This document shows positions 1 through 11,296 of a DNA stretch of 64,000 nt, one piece after another. The DNA is from Begonia masoniana (Eukaryota; Streptophyta; Magnoliopsida; Cucurbitales; Begoniaceae): assembly GCA_022432975.1 (NCBI GenBank), contig CM039505.1:49993897-50057896 (forward strand), given 5' to 3'. Position 1 is the stretch's first letter. Each line of letters begins with the position of its first letter. A program made the translations under genes and the position numbers. The notes below the pieces were generated by a model. The model had not been told where the DNA came from, did no database searches, and was given only the letters and a program-made list of their open reading frames with translations.

Positions 1-2
1 AT

Positions 3-14
3 TGGTATCAGAGT
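3..14 (+). other. Primer-binding site (tRNA-iMet type) of copia element 1
   Basis: TGGTATCAGAG matches the complement of the 3' end of plant initiator tRNA-Met, the usual primer of Ty1-copia elements. Its place at the very start of the window means the 5' LTR ends at or just before base 1. Confidence 0.85.
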
Positions 15-1232
15 CGGTTACGTTAGACTACAAGTAATCGATTTTTTTTTTTTGCTTGAAATTCGAAAAAGCATCAATTTTTTTTTAATTTTCGGAATTA
101 TTTTTTAGGGCTATATTTTTGCATCTAATTTCACTAGTATACATGTTTTGATGCCTTAAAATTAGTTTTTTGTTGATGCACGTTAAGGATTATTGCCCAA
201 TATATCATTATTTTGATAAATCAGACAATTTAGGGGTGAAAATCTGTCAGAATTGGTGAGATTCCAGCTATTTTCATTGTTGGTTTGCAGCCCCTCTCCG
301 GTGGTTTGGGACGATTCAGTCTGATTGGGCTAGGTTTGGTCCAAATCGGACCAAACCATTTGGGTTCGGACCCACTCGGACCAAACCAACTCGGTTCGGT
401 TACGGTTTGAACCAATTTTTAGTTGGTTCGACCCAGACCGATTCGGTTTGGGTTGAACCGGTTTAGTTCGGTCTGGTTCGGTTCGGTTCGATTCGATTCA
501 ATTCGGTCCGGTCTGGAAAAAAAATTGAGCCGATCCATTTGGTTAAATGGGCCCTGGTTCACTTTGGTTCGGCTATTTTGGGTCTTTTTAATGACTGTTT
601 CTCGACAATTCAGGGCTCTGTTCGCCCCGTTTTGCCCTGTTTTTGCCTAGTTTTGGCTGATTTGAGCCTTTCATTTTAAGTTGGTTAATCCTTTGGTTTA
701 CTGATTGACTAATATGGTTGCCTATCCATTGAATATGTATGTATATGAATTTTCTTAATTCTTTTTTGGTGCAATTTTATGAAGTCTTACATTGTAAAAT
801 AGGATGGTTTGGTAACATGCTATAAACTTAGTCTCTCTTGCTTTAATTATCCTATTTTTATATGTTGGGCATGAGACATGCATTGTATGAATTTCGATCA
901 GCCCAAAGGAAGGTTGATGTTTGTACAGTTGCATGGCTTGTTAGCAGTATTAAAACATGTGACAATTATTAGGCTGCCATGTGAACATTCAACTTGTCCA
1001 AAGATAAGTTTATTGTTTGACAGGTCTTATTGTCAATGTTTATATACTGGACCAAGTTACCAATTGCAAATTAACACTTTTAGCCAAAAGACTAAGTGTT
1101 AATGTTGTGCCGATTTCTCGATTGATGGATGCATTATATTTTGCGTTATATCATTGTTATGTATATGCATATTAATTCGTGAGGTAATGTTGTTTCATTT
1201 TCTCTGTTGTTACAGTTAACATTTCAAGTATA

Positions 1233-2345
1233 ATGGGTAACGTTAATGCAGTTCCTATGCTTAACGGGACTAAATATAAAGTCTAGAAAGAGAACGTTAT
1301 GATTGTTCTCGGGTGCATGGATCTTGACATTGCATTTAGGGTCGCACGCTTCCCACCTCTTTCAGCATCAAGTACCCTTGATGATAAAAGGGAGCTGAAA
1401 AAGTGGGAGCGTTCGAATCGTGTAACTCTAATGATCATGAAGCGCGCCATTCCAGAAGCATTTCGAGGCAATATGTCGGAAGACACTAATGCCAAAACAT
1501 TCCTCGAAGAACTTGAGAAACGTTTTGAGAAAAACGAGAAGGCTGAGACAAGCACGCTTTGAGCTAAGCTTGTCTCACTCAAGTATAATGGAAAGGGGAA
1601 TATCAGGAAGTACATAATGGAAATGTCTCATCTTGATTCAAGAATTAAAGAACTTAAGTTAGAGCTGTCAGAAGACATGCTTGTTCACTTAGTCTTGATT
1701 TCTCTTCCTCCTCAGTTTGGGCAGTTTAAGATCAGTTATAATTGTCAGAAGAATAAATGAAAACTTAATGAATTAATATCTCATTGTGTCTAAGAGGAAG
1801 AGAGGATTAAGCATGATCGGACAGAAAGTATTCATTTGGCATCATCTTCCAAAGATAAAGGAAATAAAATGAAGAAAGAAGCTGTTGGTACACTTCTCAA
1901 CCTTGTTTGTTTTGAAGTTAATTTGGTTTCTGTATCTAGACATACGTGGTGGTTAGATTCGGGTGCTACCACTCACATTAGTATGTCTATGCAGGGTTGT
2001 CTGAATTGCCAAAAGCCGAATGATGCTGAAAGATTCATTTTTGTGGGTGATGGCAAATCAGTTGAAGTTGAAGTTAAAGCTATCGGAGATTTTAGATTGT
2101 TATTAAAATCTGGACAATTTTTGGATTTAAATGATATTTTTGTACTGTCTTTCAGGCATTGGACAAATTTGGTTATTATTGTTCATTTGGAAATGAAAAA
2201 TTCAGTTTATCATTAAATTCAAATATAATGAGTTCTGAATTTTTATCTGTTTATGACAATCTATATATGCTAGAAACCATAGCTTCATTTAATGAAACCT
2301 TGCATACTGATTCAAGAGGTACAAAATGTAAATTAACTAATAATG
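1233..2345 (+). pseudogene. Copia gag and protease region, broken
   Basis: An ATG at 1233 starts a gag-like frame that hits stops early (near 1285, 1561 and 1758). The readable frame at 1299-1562 has the helical character of the UBN2 gag domain. The protease is recognised by WWLDSGATTHIS at about 1950-1985, with the catalytic D-S-G triad intact. No CCHC zinc knuckle is visible between the lysine-rich end of gag (about 1840-1880) and the protease, where this family normally has one, so a small deletion is likely. A possible 3' splice site (pyrimidine run then TACAG, 1200-1215) lies just upstream of the ATG. The region cannot make a full Gag. Confidence 0.85.
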
Positions 2346-2359
2346 ATTCAGCTTCGTTA

Positions 2360-3259
2360 TGACACAAGCGTTTAGGTCACATCTCTCAAAAAAGAATTGA
2401 AAAGCTTGTGTCAGACGAAATTTTGGGCCCTCTTGATATGACTGACTTCAAGGTTTGTGTCAGTTGTATTAAAGGGAAACAAACAAGTGTAAGAAGATTA
2501 GAAGCTAACCGAGCTTCAGAAGTCCTTGAATTGATACATACAGATATATGTGGACCTTTCCCTACGACATCTTAGAATGGTCAACATTATTTCATATCAT
2601 TCATTGACGATTACTCGCGTTATGGCTACCTATATCTCATTCATGAGAAGTCTCAATCTTTGGACATGTTCAAAGCCTTTAAAGCTGAGGTGGAAAATGA
2701 GCTTGACAAAAGGATTAAGGTTGTCAAATCTAATCGTGGTGGTGAATACTATGGTCGGTATGACGGGTCAGGTGAACAACGTCTAGGACCATTTGCTAAA
2801 TACCTAGATGAGTGTGGTATTGTTCCTCAGTACACCATGCCGGGTTCGCCCAACATGAATGATGTTGCTGAAAGACGGAACAGAACGCTTAAGGACATGG
2901 TAAGGAGGATGATTGCTAATTCAACCTTACCAGAATCCCTCTGGGGTGAAGCACTAAAGACCGCAGCTTATATTCTTAACTGGGTACCTACTAAGGCGAC
3001 GGCTAACAAAACCCCACATGAGTGTTGGATGGGTCGAAAACCCGTTCTTAAATCCTTACACGTGTGGGGCTGTCCAGCTGAGGCAAGGTTTTATAGGCCC
3101 AATGAAAAGAAACTGGACTCTAGGACTGTTAGTTGTTATTTTGTAGGGTATCCTGAACGGTCAAGAGGGTACAAATTTTATGATCTCATTGTAAATACAT
3201 TCTTTGAAACGGGAAATGCCCCGATTTTTCGAGGATGTAGAGTTTGTGAGGGGAGATAA
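2360..3259 (+). pseudogene. Copia integrase region, broken
   Basis: The GAG-pre-integrase segment (HKRLGHIS, then a CxxC pair around 2455-2470) leads into the integrase core. The first catalytic Asp is in HTDICGPF near 2540. The second is expected in the usual RSDRGGEYYG block, but here the block reads [10 protein letters not shown] (about 2727-2755), so the catalytic Asp is Asn. The third, Glu, is in VAERRNRTL near 2870. A stop interrupts the core at about 2575. The C-terminal part runs open to 3259. Integrase would be inactive on residue grounds alone. Confidence 0.88.
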
Positions 3260-5113
3260 GGAAGACATTGTCTTTGAGGAGGAAGTTGTTCCTCTTCCTT
3301 TGGTTTCTCTTGACTTCGATCAAATGGATAATGGAAAAGACAATGTGGAATCACTTCCTGAATCTCTTCAGGAAGTCATTCCCGAAGAACAAACTCAACA
3401 GCCTCGAGAAAATATGTCATTATGGAGGTCCACTAGAGAAAGAATGAGTACGATTTCAGATGATTACGATTTCAGATGATTACATCGTATTCCTACAAGA
3501 ACATGAGGAACTCGATGAGGTGAAAGATGACCCTGCCACTTTCAACCAAGCCATTAACAGTTCTGATTCTCAAAAGTGGACTGATGCCATGAATGAGGAG
3601 TTAAAGTCCATGAAGGACAATGGCGTTTGAGATTTCGTCCCGTTACCTGCAGGTTTGAAACCCGTTGGTTGTAAATAGATTTTTAAATTCAAAAGAAATT
3701 CAAAAGGTAACATTGAGAGATTCAAAGCACGTCTTGTTGCTAAGGGTTTTACTCAAAGAGAAGGCATCGACTCTAAGGAAACTTTCTCTCCGGTATCTAC
3801 GAAAGATTCTTTTAGAACTATAATGGCACTAGTAGCTCATTTTGATTTAGAGCTACATCAGATGGATGTAAAGACGGCGTTTCTCAATGGTGACATTGAT
3901 GAAACGATCTATATGATGCAGCCCGAGTTCTTTGATTCGGATAAATCAAAGGACTTAGTTTTCAAATTAAAGAAATCCATCTACGGGCTAAAACAAGCTT
4001 CTCGTCAATGGTATTACAAATTTCATCAAGCAGTCACCTCATATGGTTTTGAGGCGAATAAAGTTAATGATTGTGTATACCACAAATTTAGTGGGAATAA
4101 AATGATGTTTCTGGTTTTATATGTAGATGACATATTATTAGCATGCAACGATATAGGCCTATTGCACGACACCAAGAAATTTCTTTCAAAGAAATTTGAA
4201 ATGAAAGATCTTGGTGACGCCTCTTTTGTATTAGGAATCCAAATATACTGAGATCGTTGTCGAGGTATACTTGGATTATCACAAAAGAGCTATATCGAGA
4301 AGGTTTTAAAAAGATTTGGCATGCAAGAATGTAAACCAGGAGATACCCATGTTGCCAAAAGAGACAAAATAAATAAAAGTCAATGCCCTTCAAGTGACTT
4401 TGAAGTCAAAGAAATGGAAAAGATTCCTTATGCATCGACAGTAGGAAGCTTAATGTATGCTCAAGTATGCACGCGTCCGGATATTGCGTACATAGTTGGC
4501 ATGTTAGGTAGATACTTGAGCAATCCTAGATTGGATCATTGGAAAGCTGTAAAAAAGGTACTCAGATACTTACAGAGAAACCAAAGAATACATGCTCAAA
4601 TACAAAAAATCAGATCAGCTCGAGATCATTGGGTTTACTGACTCTGATTTTGCTGGATGCCAAGATGACTTGAAGTCAACGTTAGGCTATATTTTTCTTT
4701 TAGCTGGAGGAGCTATCTCCTGGAAGAGTGCCAAACAGAGACTTACGGCCTCTTCTACTATGGCAGCTAAGTTTATAGCATGTTATGAGGCATCCAATCA
4801 GGCATTATGGCTGAGTAACTTTGTCACGGAATTGCGAATCTCGAATGGTATTGAAAGACCACTTCGGATTTTATGTGACAATCAGTCAGCTGTGATGTTC
4901 TCAAACAATAACAGGAGTTTATCAAAGTCTAAGTTTGTAGACATCAAGTTTCTTGTTGTGAAGGAAAGAGTTCAGAGTAGTCAAATATCTATAAATCAAA
5001 TTGGAACAGACTTCATGATTGCGGATCTGCTAACCAAGGGATTACGACCCAAGGTCTTTCACGAGCATGTTGCTCATATGGGGGTTGTATCTCTTGGAGA
5101 TATTGAGGTTTAG
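3260..5113 (+). pseudogene. Copia reverse transcriptase and RNase H, broken
   Basis: Reverse transcriptase motifs are readable in several frames: the KARLVAKGFTQ-type block near 3725, DVKTAFLNG near 3865, IYGLKQASRQW near 3980 and an intact YVDDILLA active site near 4120. RNase H follows (FTDSDFAG near 4635; WKSAKQ near 4720; DNQSAVM near 4880), ending at a TAG near 5113. The acidic residue of the usual SSTMEAE block is lost (TMAAK, near 4760). Stops or shifts occur near 3630, 3676, 4250 and 4640. The DNA around 3455-3480 has a short direct repeat (gatttcagatgattac), which may explain one frame break. Confidence 0.88.
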
Positions 5114-5524
5114 TGGGAGTCTGTCAGTTTTTATGTGATTCTATTCTATAGATATTTGTAATGAATATTTTGGTTACTGCAGTATTCATTTTATGAGGTA
5201 TTCATTTAATTCACTTTTGGCATTTGAGTTTTAATGATCTTAATAAAATTTTGGTTACACTAGTTGGAAATAGGCATGTTAAATCACATCACATGTAATT
5301 TCCATGCTACACATCCATATTTGATCTGTGTCATTTGGTTATGTTGGTGTATGTGATCATTGATAGGTTTAATTACGATAAATGTGATGAAAGCCGCTTT
5401 GGTCCTGCATTTGATATAATTGATGGACGAGATTGTTTGAGTATACTCTGTTTAGATGATAACAAAATTTAATATCATAAGGATAAAGTTATAATGTGTA
5501 ACTAATTAGTTTATAATTTGATCC

Positions 5525-5535
5525 AAGTGGGAGAT
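5525..5535 (+). other. Polypurine tract of copia element 1
   Basis: AAGTGGGAGAT sits directly before the TGTTAGAAT start of the 3' LTR, the standard position of the plus-strand primer. Confidence 0.8.
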
Positions 5536-6039
5536 TGTTAGAATTATAAGGATTTATAATTCTAGTTGGATCTAAATTGTTAAACTATAAATTATATATT
5601 ATGTTATCATCAGGTTTAAGTCCATATTAAAGTGATTTAATATAGTTTCAACGGACTTTGGAGTATATTAAATATAATATGATTATATTATGTGTAGAAA
5701 CACCAGGGGTAATTTACCAATTTGTGATGGACAAACTGGTAAATTACCCAATTAGGTTTAATATAGGGTTATGATCCCCAATTCATAATTGAACTCATAG
5801 CCTCTTAGAACCTCCATCATTCTAGAAAGACATTAGAGAGGGTAATTGTCGAATCAGAAGATCTACGTACCCAATCTACGGTATTTTGCATTCAAACAAT
5901 GGATTCGGGTATGTCATTCTTGCTTTAACGATTTACTTGTAATTTCTAACGTATCGATTCAAGAACTAGGCTCGCTCTTTTCAGATTATGGAATTTATTC
6001 TAGATTCAATTACTCTGGTTATTTTTATTGAATCCAACA
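5536..6039 (+). repeat. 3' LTR of copia element 1
   Basis: The 504-bp LTR starts TGTTAGAATT and ends AATCCAACA, giving TG...CA termini with a short imperfect inverted repeat. The 5' LTR needed for dating the insertion is outside the window. Confidence 0.85.
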
Positions 6040-7194
6040 GATAGTTCGTCCAAAATGGTGCAAATGATAGAGCAAAAATCTTGATCAAAATAACTTGGAC
6101 AGAAAAATAGGATATCTCAATGAAACCAATAAAACAGATTAGATAACAAAGCAGAAAACAGGCAATGCTACGGTTCATGCTTTGAATCCACACAAAAAAA
6201 CAGTCTGCAAATTAAACTAAACACACAGCTAAACAAAATTGAAACACCCTAAAAACAAAACAGAACATGAAAATCACAAGAAAAAATATTATTTCCAGTT
6301 AACCAAGCAGAATATATTTGATAACAACGCAACATGCATGCTGGATAATTTAAGCAATTAATAGCTCATGCATCATGGGATATTCTGTACATTAAACAGA
6401 AACAAAAAAAGAACTCACAAGCTAACTAGACAGGATAATAGTTTATGCATTGTGAACATTCTGGTTAGCCATAAACAGACAAGATTACAAAAGCAGGAAA
6501 CAGAATATTTAGACAACATAAAAAATATCCATGCAAGCTAAATACCTAAGCAGGATATAGTTCAGACAAACGTTGAAATATTAAACTAATAAAACAGTAA
6601 CTAAACAATGACAAAATTCCTAGGCTACACAGAAAACACCAACAGATTAATATGGTCACAGCAGAACAGCACGTGATGATCAAATGAGAATCACCTTACT
6701 CGTCTAAACATCCTAAGTAGTCTAAACAGAATGATAAACACAAAACAAGCTGATAATGAGACAACAAACAGACAAAAACAAAAGACAACATAGTGACACT
6801 CGCGGGTAAGAAACATAAAAATGAAACATGAGAAAACACTCAACAATCATCATGAATTGGCCCAAAATTTGCAAATTGATAGATCGACTTGTACACATAC
6901 AAATAATTGACATACAAGTAACTTTAAGAACACTCAAAACATATAGTAAGTAAAAGGCTCTAAAGAAGAAAGTTTTTAGAAAAAATAAAAAGCTACATTT
7001 TTTGAATCTACATATCTAAAATTATTGGCCACCAAAGAAGAAAAAATCACCTATCAGTTGATGAAACTACAACAACGGGAGGTCCAGAAGATGACGTAGA
7101 TAACATGTGAGAATCCAACCGTGAAAAAAGTAGAGAGGCTAAATGTGGTTCCCTCCAGTAGTAGAAACATAAAGTAAATAAAACAGAACAGATG
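6040..7194. other. AT-rich intergenic stretch, no gene seen
   Basis: About 1.15 kb between the copia LTR and the first AAA-exon repeat. It is A-rich on the plus strand with many AACAG and ACAGAA words, like the tail of the repeat units downstream. The open frames are short and show no codon structure or known motif. Confidence 0.6.
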
Positions 7195-7421
7195 AAGATC
7201 CATTTTCCATGGTTGAGTCACACTAAAAAGAAGAATCACAAATTAGAAAAAGAAAACCAAAAATATAACTTATTTGAAGTTTATTTAAACTTCTGCAATA
7301 GAAACAACTTAAAAGTATGGACAACTCCACAGATGTGGGGCACGACAGTCCATAATAAGAAAATAAACAAAACAATAAAAATTCTAAAGATAACTAATAA
7401 CTAATTTAACAGTCGATGATA

Positions 7422-7552
7422 AAAATAAATCTAGAAGTGGACAAAAGAAATCGATTTCATCAATAAAAATCACAGAAGGCTTGCCTAATCCTGTAAAAGA
7501 AACAGCCTTAGAAAAAGCATCCATCAAGATTTTCTCACCTTCCCCGCGTGAA
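7422..7552 (-). pseudogene. CDC48B-like AAA-ATPase exon fragment, copy 1a
   Basis: The minus strand reads GEGEKILMDAF...GKPSVIFIDEIDFFCP. The Walker B block (VIFIDEID) and the GE(S)EKIL...AF segment are those of the first AAA module of plant CDC48 homolog B (AAA+ ATPase, p97-related). Only this single exon is present, flanked by intron-like sequence, so it was copied as genomic DNA and is not expressed as an ATPase. The family call comes from motif memory, not from a search. Confidence 0.65.
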
Positions 7553-7604
7553 GGATGAAATAAATTGTCCTCTGTACATTTGGAGTCCACACGCTGTTTT
7601 TTTA

Positions 7605-7731
7605 GCTCACGCGAGGAAGGTGAGAAAATCTTGATGAATGCTTTTTCGGAGGCTGTTTCTTATACAGGATTGGGCAAGCCTTCTGTGATTTTTATTGATG
7701 AAATCGATTTACTTTGTCCACTTCCAGATCC
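7605..7731 (+). pseudogene. CDC48B-like AAA-ATPase exon fragment, copy 1b
   Basis: This is the right-arm copy of the same exon on the plus strand. It is preceded by a T-run and TTTTAG that look like a 3' splice site. It reads EKILMNAFSEAVSYTGLG followed by a Walker B block VIFIDEID. It differs from copy 1a at scattered bases, so the arms have been diverging for some time. Confidence 0.65.
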
Positions 7732-7967
7732 CATGTTTTTAATATCGACTATTAAATTAGTTATTAGTTATCTTTAGAATTTTTATGCCTTTGTTTATTT
7801 TCTCATTATGGACTATCGTGCCCCACATCTGTGTAGTTGTCCATACTTCTAGGTTGTTTCTATTGCAAAACTTTAAATAAAGTTCAAATAAGTTATATTT
7901 TTTGTTTTCTTTTTCTAATTTGTGGTTCTTCTTTTTAGTGTGACTCCACCATGGAAAATGGATCTTA

Positions 7968-8580
7968 CCATGAGAAGGTAAGCCAGAAACCATAAAAACC
8001 AGAAATTACTATCGGTTTAAAAACAATAAATTAGAAATGAAAAACACGAACAAAAATAGCAAATGATGTAGATTCATGATACCATAACATGCTTTAAAAA
8101 ATAAACAAAACACAGCTAGATCACCCTAGACACTAACAACAAACAGAATCATAAAACAGAAAAATACGACAACAGTTGAGCAATCCATTTAGCCTTTGTT
8201 TTCTCAACTTGTTCAATTTGTAAAATGCTAGTAAATGATGCTATTATTTGCTGTAAAGTTCATTATTCAACGGATACAAAACAGCAACAATAACAGAATG
8301 ATTTATAGCAGCAAAAACGGTATATAAAAACAGTTTCTCGGCTAACACCGGAACATATTATTAACCCACTTCAACAAATAAAATAAAACAGCAAGTATTA
8401 ATCAAGTTATAAGATACTACTTTTCGGGTTCAAGTCCAGGTTAAATAGTAGCAATAGCATATTTCAGATTTTTAACTCAAGTTTCTACTCTCTTCTTTTT
8501 AAAGAAGCCTTAACACAAAAAAACCCTTAAGAAAAACCAAAATAAAAAAAATCATACAGATACGTACCTTAGCCAAAAGG
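7968..8580. repeat. Repeat unit 1, tail segment
   Basis: This A-rich non-coding segment is repeated, at high identity by eye, at 30430-31090 and 31770-32400. It carries landmark words such as TGATACCATAACATGCT, CGACAACAGTTGAGCAATCC and CGGGTTCAAG(T/C)CCAGG. It ends in CCTTAGCCAAAAGG, a truncated piece of the U2-like sequence seen in full in units 3 and 4. No gene is visible. Confidence 0.75.
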
Positions 8581-8925
8581 CTAAAGATAACTAATAACTA
8601 ATTTAACAGTCGATGTAAAAAACCTGGAATCTGGAAGTGGACAAAGAAAATTGATTTCATCAATGAAAATCATAGAAGGCTTGACCAATCCTGTAGAAGA
8701 AACAGCCTCAGAAAAAACATCAATCAAGATTTTCTCAACTTCCCCCGCGTGAAAGATGAAATAAATTGTCTTCTATACATTTGCAGTCCACACGCTGTTT
8801 TTTAGCTCACGCGGGAGAAGCTGAGAAAATCTTGATGAATGCTTTTTCAGAGGCTATTTCTTATACAGGATTGGGCAAGCCTTCTGTGATTTTCATTGAT
8901 GAAATCGATTTCCTTTGTCCACTTC
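8581..8925. repeat. Repeat unit 2, left part (inverted AAA exons), interrupted
   Basis: A second inverted repeat of the same AAA exon, with a minus-strand copy at about 8640-8750 and a plus-strand copy from about 8806. The plus copy stops at 8925 because the Athila-like element is inserted there. It resumes at 19684 after the duplicated ACTTC. Confidence 0.8.
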
Positions 8926-10644
8926 TGTTGTGAAAAATAGTTCGCAAGTGTACGAGTCGCAACAAGTAATATAGTGATAAAGAGAGTGTCGAACCCACGA
9001 GGACTTGTAATCAATAATCGAAATAACTAATTTTAATTCTAAATTGAACACACGTTTTTATGATTTTTAATAATTGCAATTAAAATAAATGACTAAAACA
9101 ATTAAAATAAACTAAATTAAAATAGCAAAACAAATAAACTGAGATTAAATCAAATTGATAAAAGCCTAGGTACTACGATTTCACCAAGACAATATTTATT
9201 TCAGTCCTTCGCAATTACATTCATAAATTATTCTTCCTATGTTTATGATCGATTTCACTAAATTCTAATACAATCTCTCTCGAGCATTGCATAGTTTATT
9301 TGATTAATGGGTTATCACTTCTCAGTCTCAAATCCTGCATTAATCAAATACAAATAAATCAAGAAATCACAGTGATCACACCAATACCGTAACTATCTCT
9401 AGCCTACGTATATTAATGACATTAATTTCAGTGCACGGATATTTATCACCTCTCGGTCTCAAAACACCCCAAAATTCATGTAAATATTGGCCAGAAATTT
9501 ACAGGCTTTAAGAACAGAAATTAAATGCGTCAACAATATTGGAAGAAATACTTAATGAATAAAAATAAACGAAGAACATGAACGTAAATATCATCTGGCT
9601 ACATCGTAGCCCTAGAGTAAAAGATTAGTTCATATTAAAAGAAAAGAAAACTAAAATAATAATGATGCTCATGAATAAATAAATAACTAAGGATAAGAGA
9701 AAACTATATTAATATGCTGTAGTCTTCAAGTCTGGTTATTCTCTTCTCCGATGAATAGTTCTCCTCTGCTGAAAATATCAAGCCAAAAATCTCCAGCATT
9801 CAGCTCTCGCTTTCTACCAAAGAAATTCGCCCAGAGTTCTCCTGCTCTCTGCCGCGCTCCAAAATCACAGACCCCCTCCTGTTTCTTGTTTTCAAAGTCG
9901 CCCAACGCCTCGCTGCTGCTCTGTTTAAATCGCCGACAGAGAATGCTTTCAATCGCCCAACGCCGAAGCTCTCAAAGTCGCCGAACGCCAGAGAATGCCC
10001 AAAATACACCGACTCCCTATCGCTTGCTTGCCCAGAATGCCTAAGACCGAATCCTTCAAGGCCGAATCCTTCCCCTCTGCCGCAACTCTTTTTCCTTTTT
10101 TCAATCAATGGATTAGATTCAGCCTTTCCTAATTTGCCGAATGCCAGATCACCGAATCGTTGCGTCCGTGATGCTTGCCCTGTCAATAGCAGAATCCGCT
10201 GATTCTTTCCAAAATCGCTGCTTGCTGCCTTTTGGTTTTTATCCTTCTTTTCTTTTCAGTCGATGGCTTTGATTATTTCTTTCCTTAGTTAACGGCAGAG
10301 ATTAAATAATTGATCTTTCCAAATTTGAATTTATGTGGCGATTGATAGCTGGTAATGTGGCGACTGATCGCCACATTCTCTGTTTAATTTGTCAATTTTT
10401 GTTGCTTTTGTGTTGAATAGTTTCGATCTCCAGAATGCTGAATCTCCTTCCCCAGCGCCTCTGCTTTTATTTGTTAATCTTTTCTTCCACTTGTTTAATG
10501 CTTTGTATTCAACCACCCTCGTATTTTATGTAAATTTTCTGCACACTTAAACCAAACTCATCAAATACTTTCACACACTTGAGAATAAACTTATCAAATC
10601 AAGTGTAAAAAGTATAAATAAGTGTGTAAAATACACACTTATCA
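8926..10644 (-). repeat. Athila-like element 1, left LTR (3' LTR in element orientation)
   Basis: It begins TGTTGTGAAAAATAG and ends ACACTTATCA on the plus strand. The terminal ACACTTATTTATAC/ATACACACTTATCA words form a small hairpin at the U3 end. The short frames inside it are mirrored in the other LTR and are not genes. Confidence 0.92.
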
Positions 10645-10659
10645 CACCCCCAAACTTGA
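10645..10659 (-). other. Polypurine tract of Athila-like element 1
   Basis: Read on the minus strand this is CAAGTTTGGGGGTG, next to the U3 end of the LTR (TGATAAGTG). A nearly identical tract precedes the plus-strand Athila-like LTR at 28451. Confidence 0.8.
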
Positions 10660-11296
10660 ATGAAAGCTTGTCCTCAAGCGAACAAACATGTAATTCAGTT
10701 AAAACAAAGAGACAGTCTCAATCACATATAAAATGCTCAATGTAATATAATGGTAAAACAATCTGAATCAAAGTTTTTGGTAAATCGTCTCAGCTTGAAA
10801 AATTCATACTAAAAACACCAAGTTTAACACTTTGTAAAAGAAATAATTCATAGTAGCGCATTGACAAAAGTTTACAGAGAAATCTTCGTGTGTGTGTGCG
10901 TTCATTCTCATTCTCTTCTAATTGTTGGTTCAACTAATGTAGCTACAGGTAAGGGCATCATTCTCATTTCACTCGGTTTCACTCCATTCACTCTAATCGT
11001 TCACTAGCTTTGCCCACTATCCAACTAATAGCAAATATCCATAAATCAAAACAAAAGTCAATAGGTCTTCACAAGCTTGTAATGAAAGGCCGGGTTAAAG
11101 GGTAGGAATTTTATGGATTCAAGCGAATACTTAGAGCACCACTCATTCCTCCTTATTTCATCCAATAAAAAATTTCTTCCATTCACTTACTCACTTGTTG
11201 AACTCACTCAAACTTTCTTCTAATCGCTCACCCCCAAACTTACTTCACTCAATATCACCCACTTTAACTCCTTTGTCATTGTTACAACACAATATC
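10660..11296. other. 3' non-coding region of Athila-like element 1
   Basis: AT-rich sequence between the polypurine tract and the solo LTR at 11297. A GCTTGTCCTCAAGCG word near the tract is shared, in complement, with the second Athila-like copy at 28415. No coding potential was seen. Confidence 0.7.

Larger units (their letters stand above)
1..6039 (+). mobile_element. Ty1-copia retrotransposon, decayed, 5' LTR off-window
   Basis: The window opens in the primer-binding site just inside a 5' LTR that is not included. The copia order follows: gag (UBN2-type), protease, integrase, reverse transcriptase, RNase H, polypurine tract and a 3' LTR ending at 6039. The coding part runs from about 1233 to 5113 but is cut into many frames by stops and shifts, so the copy is dead. 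A leader of about 1.2 kb separates the primer site from gag. It includes a stretch rich in GGTTCGG words at 300-560 and no coding signal. Only the right copy of the target duplication (the five bases after 6039) can be seen. The lineage was not resolved. Confidence 0.93.
7195..7967. repeat. Repeat unit 1: inverted repeat of a captured AAA-ATPase exon
   Basis: Two arms of about 360 bp (7195-7552 and 7609-7967) are reverse complements at roughly 90 percent by eye, around a spacer of about 55 bp. Each arm holds one exon with intron-like flanks. The outer ends are marked by GATCCATTTTCCATGG in the left arm and its complement in the right. The RNA would fold into a long hairpin. Confidence 0.85.

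Noticed and set aside
9751..10186. Open frames inside the Athila-like LTR (repeated at 18744-19220)
   Set aside because: Both strands are open over the same stretch and the frame shifts between the two LTR copies. They are LTR sequence, not genes.
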